Source: Seonamhaeicola sp. S2-3 (GTDB lineage Bacteria > Bacteroidota > Bacteroidia > Flavobacteriales > Flavobacteriaceae). Taken from it: 64,000 nucleotides of DNA. The notes beneath the pieces were generated by a model, which saw only the letters and a list, made by a program, of their open reading frames with translations, was not told the origin of the DNA and made no database searches. The position numbers were made by a program, and so were the translations under genes. The stretch spans positions 3,111,001 to 3,175,000 of the forward strand of contig NZ_CP019389.1 of NCBI RefSeq assembly GCF_001971785.1. The letters run 5' to 3'. This document shows positions 19,428 through 27,068 of the stretch, piece by piece. Every line of letters starts with the position of its first letter. Position 1 is the stretch's first letter.

Positions 19428-20087
19428 CTATCCTTCAATCTCATCAATTTGAACGGATGTTATCTTAAAATCCTCTGGGTTGATAGCGCCGTTGCGTTCG
19501 TAGGGACTTAATGCAATAACATATTGACCATTAGAATCAGCTCTAAATATATAATTGATAGTAGAGTTAGAACTGCTAACACTTGATGTCTGATTCTCAA
19601 TAGTAATTTTACCAGAGCCTCTAACGTCTTTAAGTTCTATTTTAACCCTGTATTCTTTTCCTGCTCTGGCATTGAACATTATAAATCCGCTGTAAGTATA
19701 ATATTCATTTCGTGAGTAAGCATTACTGGTTTGGCCACTAAGTCTTGGGCTAACCGTAAAGGCTTCTATTGAATAACTGCCGAAAAAACCAAAGCTTAAA
19801 CCATTATCGTATGGTTTTTTTGGTGTGATGCGGTATGTTTTTCTGCTTGGAAGCGTTAAAAGTTCTTTGCTGACTTTTAGAGGTGTAGCGTTTGATAAGT
19901 CTAATTTAGATGATTGTAGTTTTTTAAGATCAGCTTTCTTAAGCGTTGGTATTTTGCTTTTTACGTTGACCTTGGTCGAGATATTCGTCGGTTTTTCAAT
20001 CTTAGTTTTTTGGGGCACAAACTGCGCCTGTCCTAAAAAAGGGCTCAAACATAATGCCAGTATGAGAATTTTGCTTAGTGTTTTCAT
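19428..20087 (-). CDS. Exported beta-sandwich protein of unknown function
   Basis: The 219-residue protein has a signal peptide (MKTLSKILILALCLSPFLGQ, cleavage after QAQ). A Lys-rich linker (about 25-80, KSKIPTLKKADLKKLQSSKL) follows, then a beta-rich C-terminal domain with RAGKEYRVKIELKDVRGSG and ADSNGQYVIALSPYE. The C-terminal domain looks like a jelly-roll or pre-peptidase C-terminal type fold, but no family was fixed. It lies 44 bp downstream of the TapB-like gene in the same operon. Confidence 0.65.
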   Translation of the reverse strand: MKTLSKILILALCLSPFLGQAQFVPQKTKIEKPTNISTKVNVKSKIPTLKKADLKKLQSSKLDLSNATPLKVSKELLTLPSRKTYRITPKKPYDNGLSFGFFGSYSIEAFTVSPRLSGQTSNAYSRNEYYTYSGFIMFNARAGKEYRVKIELKDVRGSGKITIENQTSSVSSSNSTINYIFRADSNGQYVIALSPYERNGAINPEDFKITSVQIDEIEG

Positions 20088-20131
20088 GATGTTTTATTTT
20101 TTGTTGAGACAGAAAATTTTCTGTTTTATGT

Positions 20132-20839
20132 TTATTTTGAAAAAGATGTTAGCACTGTTGTGTTTTGCAGTTTTCTATTGCTGTTGTAATCTTCGTATTT
20201 TACCATGCCCACACCTTCGGCTAACCAGGTTTTTTGGCTGCTGTTAAAGTTGGCCACCATCATTTTACCGCTGCTCGTTTGGGTTATAACAACACATTCA
20301 AAAGTACCGGCAGGCGTGGTTATGGTTTCAGTGCCCACTACTTTGCGGTTGGTGATATGGGTGGTCATGTTCATGTTCATGCCCCCCATGTTCATTTTGA
20401 TATTAATGTTGGCATCGGGCAGGATTTGTCCTGCCGTAAGTGTATTGGGAAGTTCTACATTGGTGCCAGTGATTTCGGTTTCCAAGTTGTCAAATTGTTT
20501 CATCATATCGGCGTTCATGAGTGATTTAAAGTCCATGGTTACCGTGCTGCCGTTACAGCTCATGTCAAACGCACTATCTAAAACCAGTTTTCCTTTTTTA
20601 TCGAACAATTCTGAATGGATGGTGGCAGTTGTTGTACCTCCAGAATTACTCACGTTGTTTACAGTATATTTCATGGTACCATCTGTTTTTCCTTTCTTGT
20701 TGCGCATTTCATATTCTGAAATGTGACCTTCATTAAACGGATAATACTTGCTGCAGTTTGAACTGTTGTTTTGTGCATTGCCCTTGCATCCAATAAGGAC
20801 AAAAAAAACGAGAACAATGTTTATAATATGTGCTTTCAT
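20132..20839 (-). CDS. TapB/DUF3108-like lipoprotein
   Basis: The ATG at 20839 gives a lipoprotein signal MKAHIINIVLVFFVLIGCKG with the lipidated cysteine at 18; a start at 20866 would add nine residues. The mature protein (235 residues in all) begins with YYPFNEGHISEYEMRNKKGK and ends with TWLAEGVGMVKYEDYNSNRK. These are marks of TapB/DUF3108-like envelope proteins, which often have the pattern TPAGTFECVVI seen here. A Met/Asn-rich stretch (NIKMNMGGMNMNMTTH, about 148-163) is unusual. It lies 26 bp after the OmpA-type gene. The molecular role is unknown. Confidence 0.7.
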   Translation of the reverse strand: MKAHIINIVLVFFVLIGCKGNAQNNSSNCSKYYPFNEGHISEYEMRNKKGKTDGTMKYTVNNVSNSGGTTTATIHSELFDKKGKLVLDSAFDMSCNGSTVTMDFKSLMNADMMKQFDNLETEITGTNVELPNTLTAGQILPDANINIKMNMGGMNMNMTTHITNRKVVGTETITTPAGTFECVVITQTSSGKMMVANFNSSQKTWLAEGVGMVKYEDYNSNRKLQNTTVLTSFSK

Positions 20840-20865
20840 AATTATTGTGGTTTTGTGAATTAACA

Positions 20866-22632
20866 TTAACTAGGTAAGACCAAAATCTCTACCCGTCGGT
20901 TTTTTTGCCGGTTTTCGTCTGTATCATTGGGGACTACAGGCTGACTTTCACCATAACCTTTACTTTCCCATTTAAAATTGTTAACCTTGTCTTTTATTAA
21001 TGTTTTTAATAATTGCTGAACGCTTTCGGCACGTTTTTGAGATAGGGTTTTGTTTGCAGCATTATTGCCTACATTGTCGGTATGACCTTCTACTACAATG
21101 GTGCCTTTGCCTATCTCTTCAATTTTTGGGATTAATTCGGTAAGTGCCGCCTCAGCCTCAGGTTTGAGTTCATATTTACCAAATTCAAAGAGCACCGCGG
21201 CATCAAGATTGAGCCGGATGGCACCACCAATGGCCGCTATGGCATCTACATCGGCACCGGGAACACCGCTTTTGGTATTCAAGTCGGTTAAACGGACATA
21301 AGTGAAGGTTTCGCCTTTGTTAACAAAATCGGCTATATCTACCATAGCTGTACCGCCTTCTATTTTACCTACTTTAATCCATTGGCTTCCGTCTTTAGAT
21401 AATTCGAGAATAGTGGGTTCAATTTTACCCATTTCAAACACATATAAGTCAGGACCGTTGACATCGGTTATGGCGTTGTTAGTAAATTGTAGTGTGAGGA
21501 CACCTTCTAATCCTATGTTACATACCTTGGGGTCTCCACCTGTAAAGTCTATGTTTGGCATGTTGGGCTCTCCAAGTGAACCTTTTGGGTGCAGCCCTCC
21601 ATTTCCGGGGTCAAATTCAACTACCTCATCGGCAAAAGACAGCTTACCTAATGGCAGGTAGATGTATTGATTACGGGAATCTACATAGGTGTTGCCCACT
21701 TCATCATTTTTTTCGGCATGCCATCCAGGATTAAGTTTGTAAAATGCTTCCCTTGCCCGAGCTGAATACCTTATAAACTGTTTAGCTTTTAATTCCTGTT
21801 TTGTTTTTCGCTTTTTAATGAGCGATTTAAACTGATTGGATGTGCTGGGGTTGTTTAAAGCCTCTTCTACGGCATTCTTATAAATAGGATTTAAGAGTTT
21901 TTTTGCCTGTTTTTCGTGCTTGATTTTCGTTTGCTTTTCAATCCTTTTTAAGAGTTTTATTTCTTCGGGCTTTACGCCATAATGTTTAGCCAACATCTGC
22001 TCAGCCTCTTCAGGCGTAGCATGTTTTATTTTCTCGTACAATGACCGGCCTTTGGAAGTGGCATAATAAGTAAAGGAAGTTCCAACAAGGCTTTCTTCTA
22101 TAAAGGTACCTTCAAATGGGTTTTTGTTTTTTTCTTTACCAGCATTACTGCCGCTTGTTGGTAATACGGCCAATAATTGGCTAAGTTCTTCTTTGTCTAG
22201 TTCTTTTAACTGTTCTGCAAGCTTTGAAAAATCTATATCAACAGTTGCTTCGTTCACTACAAAGCCACCACTGCTTTCCAGTTCAGGGTACTGTTGCAGC
22301 ATTTTTTCCAAGGTATTGAGATTGCTCTGCGTGAGGGTGTTTTTTTCAACGGAATGTTTGCCTAATATTTGGTATGCTATCTCCGAAGCATCTCCGTTGC
22401 CCAACAATGCATTTAGGGTTTCAACATTTTTAGCATCATTTGTGTCAACACCCAATAGATCCAGCATCTTTTGTACCTGTTCACCATCGTTCGATATTTT
22501 TATATCTTCTTTTTTATTGTTATCAGAAGCTATTACATCTATGGTTTGATTAGCTGCTTTATCTTTATCCGACTTACAGGCAAAGAAGCAAATCAAGATA
22601 AACAGTATTGCTATATATGTTGTTTTTTTCAT
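20866..22632 (-). CDS. OmpA-domain lipoprotein with surface beta-domain
   Basis: The start at 22632 is fixed by an ATGA overlap with the gene before it and gives a lipoprotein signal MKKTTYIAILFILICFFACK. The protein has 588 residues. In order it shows a helical, charged region (about 40-290) with repeated Leu/Lys/Glu stretches, and a beta-domain (about 320-460) with FDPGNGG, GPDLYVFEMGKIEP and TYVRLTDLNTKSG of the kind found in large surface proteins. The OmpA/MotB C-terminal domain (about 470-588) has VLFEFGKYELKPEAE, VVEGHTDNVG and NRRVEILV. The OmpA domain should bind peptidoglycan, so the protein probably links outer membrane and wall. It is the largest gene of the envelope operon. Confidence 0.8.
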   Translation of the reverse strand: MKKTTYIAILFILICFFACKSDKDKAANQTIDVIASDNNKKEDIKISNDGEQVQKMLDLLGVDTNDAKNVETLNALLGNGDASEIAYQILGKHSVEKNTLTQSNLNTLEKMLQQYPELESSGGFVVNEATVDIDFSKLAEQLKELDKEELSQLLAVLPTSGSNAGKEKNKNPFEGTFIEESLVGTSFTYYATSKGRSLYEKIKHATPEEAEQMLAKHYGVKPEEIKLLKRIEKQTKIKHEKQAKKLLNPIYKNAVEEALNNPSTSNQFKSLIKKRKTKQELKAKQFIRYSARAREAFYKLNPGWHAEKNDEVGNTYVDSRNQYIYLPLGKLSFADEVVEFDPGNGGLHPKGSLGEPNMPNIDFTGGDPKVCNIGLEGVLTLQFTNNAITDVNGPDLYVFEMGKIEPTILELSKDGSQWIKVGKIEGGTAMVDIADFVNKGETFTYVRLTDLNTKSGVPGADVDAIAAIGGAIRLNLDAAVLFEFGKYELKPEAEAALTELIPKIEEIGKGTIVVEGHTDNVGNNAANKTLSQKRAESVQQLLKTLIKDKVNNFKWESKGYGESQPVVPNDTDENRQKNRRVEILVLPS

Positions 22633-23024
22633 AATTCTACCCGTTTCATTTCTTTGCTGCAAGCATCAGATTGATTGTCTGCATAAATGTTGTTTTCAAT
22701 GGAGACAATTACTTTTTTCCAAGTTTCTTTACCTGAGAGGTTTTGCCATTTAACGGTTCCAATGTAATTGCCCACACTTTGCTCTTTAAGCCGATAGCCC
22801 ACTTCGTTTAAGGTGAACTTGTATTTTTCGAGCCCGCCCAGTTTGGTATAACGTCCTATTACTTTATCGTCTTCTTTGGTGAAAGTAATTACGCGTCCGT
22901 CGCAACCTTCCCAAGATCCCATAATGTCCTGGTCAATAGTAGGTGAAGAAATCATCGATCCGGTAGAGGAGGTTTTACAAGCAGTAAAAAGGGCAAGCAA
23001 TAAGATGTATGTTATTGTTTTCAT
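22629..23024 (-). CDS. Small lipoprotein, lipocalin-like
   Basis: The ATG at 23024 gives MKTITYILLLALFTACKTSS with a lipobox cysteine at 16 and a 131-residue protein. The mature part has IMGSWEGCDGRVITFTKEDD and ends in a cysteine-containing segment (DACSKEMKRVEL). Its beta-rich character with a GSWEG start resembles small lipocalin-like proteins. It overlaps the OmpA-type gene by 4 bp and starts 1 bp after the upstream gene, so translation is coupled on both sides. Confidence 0.7.
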   Translation of the reverse strand: MKTITYILLLALFTACKTSSTGSMISSPTIDQDIMGSWEGCDGRVITFTKEDDKVIGRYTKLGGLEKYKFTLNEVGYRLKEQSVGNYIGTVKWQNLSGKETWKKVIVSIENNIYADNQSDACSKEMKRVEL

Positions 23025-23025
23025 T

Positions 23026-24330
23026 TTAGTCTGTTCGTTTGTATTTATCCCGCATAAATTCAAAATACATATAGCCAAAGCGGTCGTACCAATCGTCTGT
23101 ACCGTAGCGGGCTTCGCATTTACTTAATTCTACCAAATTGTTGTAAAGGCTTTGCACTAATTGATTGTATTTATTGTCATAAGCCTGCTGCAGTTCTATA
23201 ACAGATTTTTCAATGTTCCTTTTTTGTGTTTGCCAAGCCATACCAGATACCCCATGGTAACCCGAAACGTTATCACCAAAAGCAATGGCAGCTTCAGAAA
23301 AATCTTTGGTACACCGATAAATAGTGGCAAGTTGTGTAAAGAGATAACGTGTTTCGTTAAAGTTCTTTCGAGCCTCTTTAAAACAATCGGCACAACTCTC
23401 ATTGGTATCCCAACCCGCATCTGTTACTGGAATATCACAAAAAGACGGAATACGTGGTTCGCCAGGTAAAGGAGCTGTTTTCATGCAATCGGTCAGGTTT
23501 TCGTATTGATCATTAAAATCCTTGAATTTATCAAAGGTCTCTTTAAACTTGTCAAACTTATCATTATATCCTTTGTAGTCTTCCATCAACTCTTGTACAT
23601 CGTCCATATAAGAATCAAACTCTCTGGGTATATAAAACCTGTCTGTCCCTGAATTCTGAGCCTGTAAAGCAAATGAAGTTGACACCAATAAAAGAATGAC
23701 AGAAGCCGATTTTTTACCCACAAGCTTACCTATTAGCAGACCAATTATCAATAGAACTACACCCAATAAAATGTAGAGCCATATATTACTGCCGCTATGG
23801 TCTCCTCCAGAAGAAGTGTTTGTTGAAGCTCGACCTTCTTTCATTTCTTTTTTACTGATTTTTGTAAATGGATTGCCTAGGTAATTTTTTTGTTCAGGGT
23901 TGGCATGTACCGCTATGGTAAATTTTACTTCTTCAGATGTAGGTGAAATCACCTTAATCCCAAATTTGTTGAATGTCTTGACCTTAAAGTTGATAATGCC
24001 GTTTTTGGCTTTTGCTGTTGATTGTTTTTTGACTACATCTCCCCAGCTGTTGTTGGCCAATTCAACTTCTAGGGGTTTAGATTTATTAAAGTTGGTTACA
24101 ATGACATCGATATCCTGAAACATGGAATGGCCACTTACATAGTAGTATTTTGTTGTATCTACATAACTAATGGTTGCTATAAACAATTCACCTTCGTGGC
24201 CTTTACGGGTATCTTCTTGTAGTTTTAGCTCTATGGGTTTTATCTTGTCATTGAGTGTAAAGGGCTGGGAAAATCCGGTATATCCCAAACCTATAAATAA
24301 AATAAGTAGTATGTTTTTTGGAGAGAGCAT
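23026..24330 (-). CDS. Two-part exported membrane protein with an internal signal-like segment
   Basis: The 434-residue protein has an N-terminal signal peptide (MLSPKNILLILFIGLGYTGF), a periplasmic beta-rich domain (about 22-145), and a Ser/Gly linker. A transmembrane helix follows (about 183-205, IWLYILLGVVLLIIGLLIG). Directly after KLVGKK comes a second hydrophobic stretch ending in a signal-peptidase-like site (SASVILLLVSTSFALQAQ, 208-225). The C-terminal 209 residues are helical, with a charged coiled-coil (DKFDKFKETFDKFKDFNDQ) and several cysteines. It looks like a fusion of two exported proteins that kept the second signal peptide. The family is not recognised. Confidence 0.7.
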   Translation of the reverse strand: MLSPKNILLILFIGLGYTGFSQPFTLNDKIKPIELKLQEDTRKGHEGELFIATISYVDTTKYYYVSGHSMFQDIDVIVTNFNKSKPLEVELANNSWGDVVKKQSTAKAKNGIINFKVKTFNKFGIKVISPTSEEVKFTIAVHANPEQKNYLGNPFTKISKKEMKEGRASTNTSSGGDHSGSNIWLYILLGVVLLIIGLLIGKLVGKKSASVILLLVSTSFALQAQNSGTDRFYIPREFDSYMDDVQELMEDYKGYNDKFDKFKETFDKFKDFNDQYENLTDCMKTAPLPGEPRIPSFCDIPVTDAGWDTNESCADCFKEARKNFNETRYLFTQLATIYRCTKDFSEAAIAFGDNVSGYHGVSGMAWQTQKRNIEKSVIELQQAYDNKYNQLVQSLYNNLVELSKCEARYGTDDWYDRFGYMYFEFMRDKYKRTD

Positions 24331-24334
24331 TGCG

Positions 24335-24943
24335 TTATTTTTTGTAGTGGTTAATAAGGTAGTTGGCTATTTTATAGGTATTTTGTTTGCGTTCTTCTTT
24401 TTGGGCATTGGTCAGCTTGGGGCCGTTGGGGTTTAAGTAACTGTAACTAATTTTTATAGGGTTTTCATAATTGGTGTTCAGTAATAATAGGAAGCCTTGT
24501 GCCGGATGTCTTGTTATATAAGTATCTCCAGATTCACTTACCTGAACATCAATTAAATCGTTTTTTAGTCCGCTTTTTATTTGATCTTCTACGATATTTT
24601 TCGGCCATTTTTCATTTCTTATATAATAGGATGCGGTAAAACCACTAGGGTGGTTAACAATATACCTGCAACTGTTATTAAATATATCTTGTTTTACACT
24701 GCTTTTGTCATACCTAAGAGCTTCAGCCATTTGTGATGCAGTAAGTTTACAGTCCTCACTTTCTGTATAGAGCTGGGTATAATCACCGGTTTGCTTGAGG
24801 TTGATACCTTTTTGTTTAGAAGGTTCTACTGTTTTGGTTTTTGTTTCCTCGGAAGTTGCCTTAACTTCTTTTTTCTCTAAATAGCCACAGGCTGTTAGTA
24901 AAACGGCCCATACAATAAGGGTAGATGTGTATGTGGTTTTCAT
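24335..24943 (-). CDS. Lipoprotein of unknown function
   Basis: The 202-residue protein starts MKTTYTSTLIVWAVLLTACG with the lipidated cysteine at 19. A Lys/Glu/Thr-rich tether (about 22-45) leads to a mixed domain with two cysteines (SEDCKLTASQM, NNSCRYIVNH) that may form a disulfide. No family was recognised. It stands 4 bp upstream of the two-part membrane protein gene and 16 bp downstream of the lipocalin-like gene, inside the envelope operon. Confidence 0.65.
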   Translation of the reverse strand: MKTTYTSTLIVWAVLLTACGYLEKKEVKATSEETKTKTVEPSKQKGINLKQTGDYTQLYTESEDCKLTASQMAEALRYDKSSVKQDIFNNSCRYIVNHPSGFTASYYIRNEKWPKNIVEDQIKSGLKNDLIDVQVSESGDTYITRHPAQGFLLLLNTNYENPIKISYSYLNPNGPKLTNAQKEERKQNTYKIANYLINHYKK

Positions 24944-24959
24944 AAAGTGTTTTTAATAG

Positions 24960-25541
24960 TTATTGGTCCTTACGTACCAAGGTTACAACCGCGCCTGTCA
25001 TATCATCACGAATAATGAGTTTGTTTTCGGTATGTTCTAAAATGGTTTGGGTGGTGGTTATTTTGGTAGTGCTTACCTCGTCTTGAGCTTCTGCTTTTAC
25101 GGTCATTATGTTGCCATCCAGTTTGTAACTGCCGCCACTGTTGGTAAGTAAGTTACAGTCGTTGTCATAAAATTGGGTGCGGTAAGTATTGCCGGTATAG
25201 ATAATGTTAGACTTCATGCCACAATCGTTCAGATTTTCGTAACCGGGTATGCCTTCCAATTTTTTATAATACCAAGTGCCTTCAAGGTTGTTGGCTTCTG
25301 ATGCGGATTCGTCTTTATTGCTCACTTTTTTTGGTATGCCGAACACGCTTTCTATAACTTGGTCTGTTTTTTCTTCGGCCTTTTGCTCGGTCTTGCGTTC
25401 TACAGTGTTTTCCACGCCACGGCTGGCGGCTTCCTTGGCCTTTTTACCTAGTTTTTTAAGAAATTGAGCTTCGGCCTGTTGTACGGGCGCTAAAAAGGCG
25501 AGTGCTAGTAAAATGCTTGTTAAAATTTGATGTGTTTTCAT
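24960..25541 (-). CDS. Exported lipocalin-like protein
   Basis: The 193-residue protein has a signal peptide ending in QQAEAQ, an Ala/Lys/Glu-rich helical segment (about 28-65, KKLGKKAKEAASRGVENTVE), and a C-terminal lipocalin-like barrel. The barrel begins LEGTWYYKKLEGI and has the paired cysteines NDCGMK and NDCNLL. Such barrels bind small lipids or act as structural modules; no ligand can be named. It belongs to the envelope operon and is separated from the first gene by 132 bp that contain a hairpin (arms 25629-25636 and 25658-25665). Confidence 0.65.
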   Translation of the reverse strand: MKTHQILTSILLALAFLAPVQQAEAQFLKKLGKKAKEAASRGVENTVERKTEQKAEEKTDQVIESVFGIPKKVSNKDESASEANNLEGTWYYKKLEGIPGYENLNDCGMKSNIIYTGNTYRTQFYDNDCNLLTNSGGSYKLDGNIMTVKAEAQDEVSTTKITTTQTILEHTENKLIIRDDMTGAVVTLVRKDQ

Positions 25542-25673
25542 GATGTTTGTTTGTAGTCTTGTAGTGTGTTTTACATTACAATTGAATTGTTTTAACTATC
25601 CAACTATCCTGATGCTTCTTTTGGTTTCATGGTAAGACCGACTACCAAACGACAAGCCTTACCATACTATACT

Positions 25674-26093
25674 TTACCCATCTCCAGGGTTTTTGTCTAA
25701 AACGTATCTAAACGAGTCTTCTCCTACGTCAAACACAAATTCGTCTTCTGTTAATGTGATGATTATACACATCAAATCTTCACCGTCTTCGGTTATAATA
25801 AATTCTGTGTCAGAAAGCAATTCCCAAGAAAGGTTGTTGTTACCTATAAAATTGCAATTAAATTCACCGTCATAACCATAGGCGTCTATTACAAGGCCTT
25901 CATTCATAGTAAAATTATAAATACTCTGTTTGTCGCAATCGCCCAAGACAAAATCTCCAAAACTTTCTAGATACCAATCTTCGTCTGTGATTAGCTCTGC
26001 TACCATTTCTGAGCCTTCGTCGTCGCTACTGCAGCTAGATGCAAGCATTATGGAGAATAAAATGCTTAGTAATTTTAGTGTTTTATTTTTCAT
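25674..26093 (-). CDS. Lipoprotein, first gene of the envelope operon
   Basis: The ATG at 26093 gives the lipoprotein signal MKNKTLKLLSILFSIMLASS followed by the lipidated cysteine (139 residues). An in-frame ATG at 26141 would put 16 extra residues before the signal, which is less likely but possible. The mature part is acidic, with DEDWYLESFGDFVLGDCDK and GEFNCNFIGNNNLSWELL, and resembles a lipocalin-like domain of Bacteroidota lipoproteins. It lies 225 bp downstream of the LytTR regulator gene; the gap contains direct repeats that suit LytTR binding. Confidence 0.65.
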   Translation of the reverse strand: MKNKTLKLLSILFSIMLASSCSSDDEGSEMVAELITDEDWYLESFGDFVLGDCDKQSIYNFTMNEGLVIDAYGYDGEFNCNFIGNNNLSWELLSDTEFIITEDGEDLMCIIITLTEDEFVFDVGEDSFRYVLDKNPGDG

Positions 26094-26186
26094 AATTGTC
26101 GCTTTAACTTTTGCTAGCGACTTGAAATTTGGGGTTTTCATAATGATTTGATTTTTAGGTAAATATATCTTTGAAAACCGTTACCT

Positions 26187-26248
26187 GTATGTGGGAATGT
26201 GTAAGTGGCGGGGGTGGGTGTGTAAGTGGGAGTTCCTTAACCACATAC
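26187..26248. promoter_or_regulatory. Direct repeats with 21-bp period in front of the envelope operon (candidate LytTR sites)
   Basis: TGTGTAAGTGG occurs at 26198-26208 and again at 26219-26229, exactly 21 bp apart. An inverted pair GTATGTGG (26187-26194) and CCACATAC (26241-26248) flanks them. LytTR-family regulators bind two direct repeats about two helical turns apart, so this spacing fits. The repeats lie upstream of the first envelope gene and directly downstream of the LytTR gene itself. A TATATTTA element nearer the operon is a one-mismatch -7 candidate. The function is inferred. Confidence 0.5.
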
Positions 26249-26318
26249 GGGAATTTTTGTTTTTGAACGACGTTCAAAAATTACGCTAAGAGTAAGAGTT
26301 CCTCATGGGGTAGGGAGG

Positions 26319-27062
26319 CTATAGCGTTCTTATTTTCTTTAAAAAGTCGTCTTTTTTCCTTCGGGAAACAGGGATGGTTTGGCCGTTTTCAAGTTCTATT
26401 AGGCCACCGTCGCTCTTAATATAGCGTTTTATGGCCTTTAAATTGATGAGGTGAGAATGGTGGCAGCGAAAAAACATAGTGGAAGAAAGCAAGTCTTCAA
26501 AATCCTTTAAGGCACGACATACTACTTGTTTGTTGCCATCGGCAAGGTAAAGGGTACTGTAGTTACCATCGGCTTCAATATGTAGGATGTCTTGGGTACC
26601 TAAAAATAGTAATCCTTCCAGAGAGGGAATTGCTATCTTATCAATTAGGTTATTGGGCATTAAGTTTTGTTGAAGCACTTCCAGTTTTTGTTTGGTATCT
26701 TTGTTTGGCAGTTTAGCAATGCGGCTTACGGCCTGCTTTAGTTCGTCAACATCAATGGGTTTTAGCAGGTAGTCTAAGGCAGCAAATCGTATGGCCTTTA
26801 TGGCATAGTGGTCGTAAGCGGTGGTAAAGATGAGATGAAAATCCTGTTGGGGCAGTTTATTGAGCATTTCAAAACCGCCCATGCCAGGCATTTCGATGTC
26901 GAGAAATACCACATCGGGCTTTAAGGTTTCTATGAGTTTTAATCCATCCGTTCCGTCTTTAGCATTACCCAATACTTCTACTTCTGGACAGTAGTTGGCC
27001 AGTTTCTTGTAGAGGGCTACACGGCCCATTTCTTCGTCGTCTATGATGATAGCAGTTATCAA
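26319..27062 (-). CDS. LytTR-type response regulator
   Basis: The 247-residue protein has a receiver domain with the acidic pair at 8-9 (IIIDDEE), phospho-acceptor Asp55 in VVFLDIEMPG, and the conserved Thr/Lys region (IFTTAYDHYA, LLKPIDVDEL). The C-terminal LytTR DNA-binding domain (about 145-247) has FFRCHHSHLINLKAIKRY and GQTIPVSRRKKDDFL. It is encoded 6 bp after the histidine kinase gene, so the pair is a two-component system. Its likely targets include the exported-protein operon just downstream. Confidence 0.95.
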   Translation of the reverse strand: MITAIIIDDEEMGRVALYKKLANYCPEVEVLGNAKDGTDGLKLIETLKPDVVFLDIEMPGMGGFEMLNKLPQQDFHLIFTTAYDHYAIKAIRFAALDYLLKPIDVDELKQAVSRIAKLPNKDTKQKLEVLQQNLMPNNLIDKIAIPSLEGLLFLGTQDILHIEADGNYSTLYLADGNKQVVCRALKDFEDLLSSTMFFRCHHSHLINLKAIKRYIKSDGGLIELENGQTIPVSRRKKDDFLKKIRTL

Positions 27063-27068
27063 AATTAT

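Noticed and set aside
20205-20726. Long plus-strand ORF opposite the TapB-like gene
   Set aside because: Antisense shadow. The minus-strand frame has a lipobox, family motifs and operon spacing.
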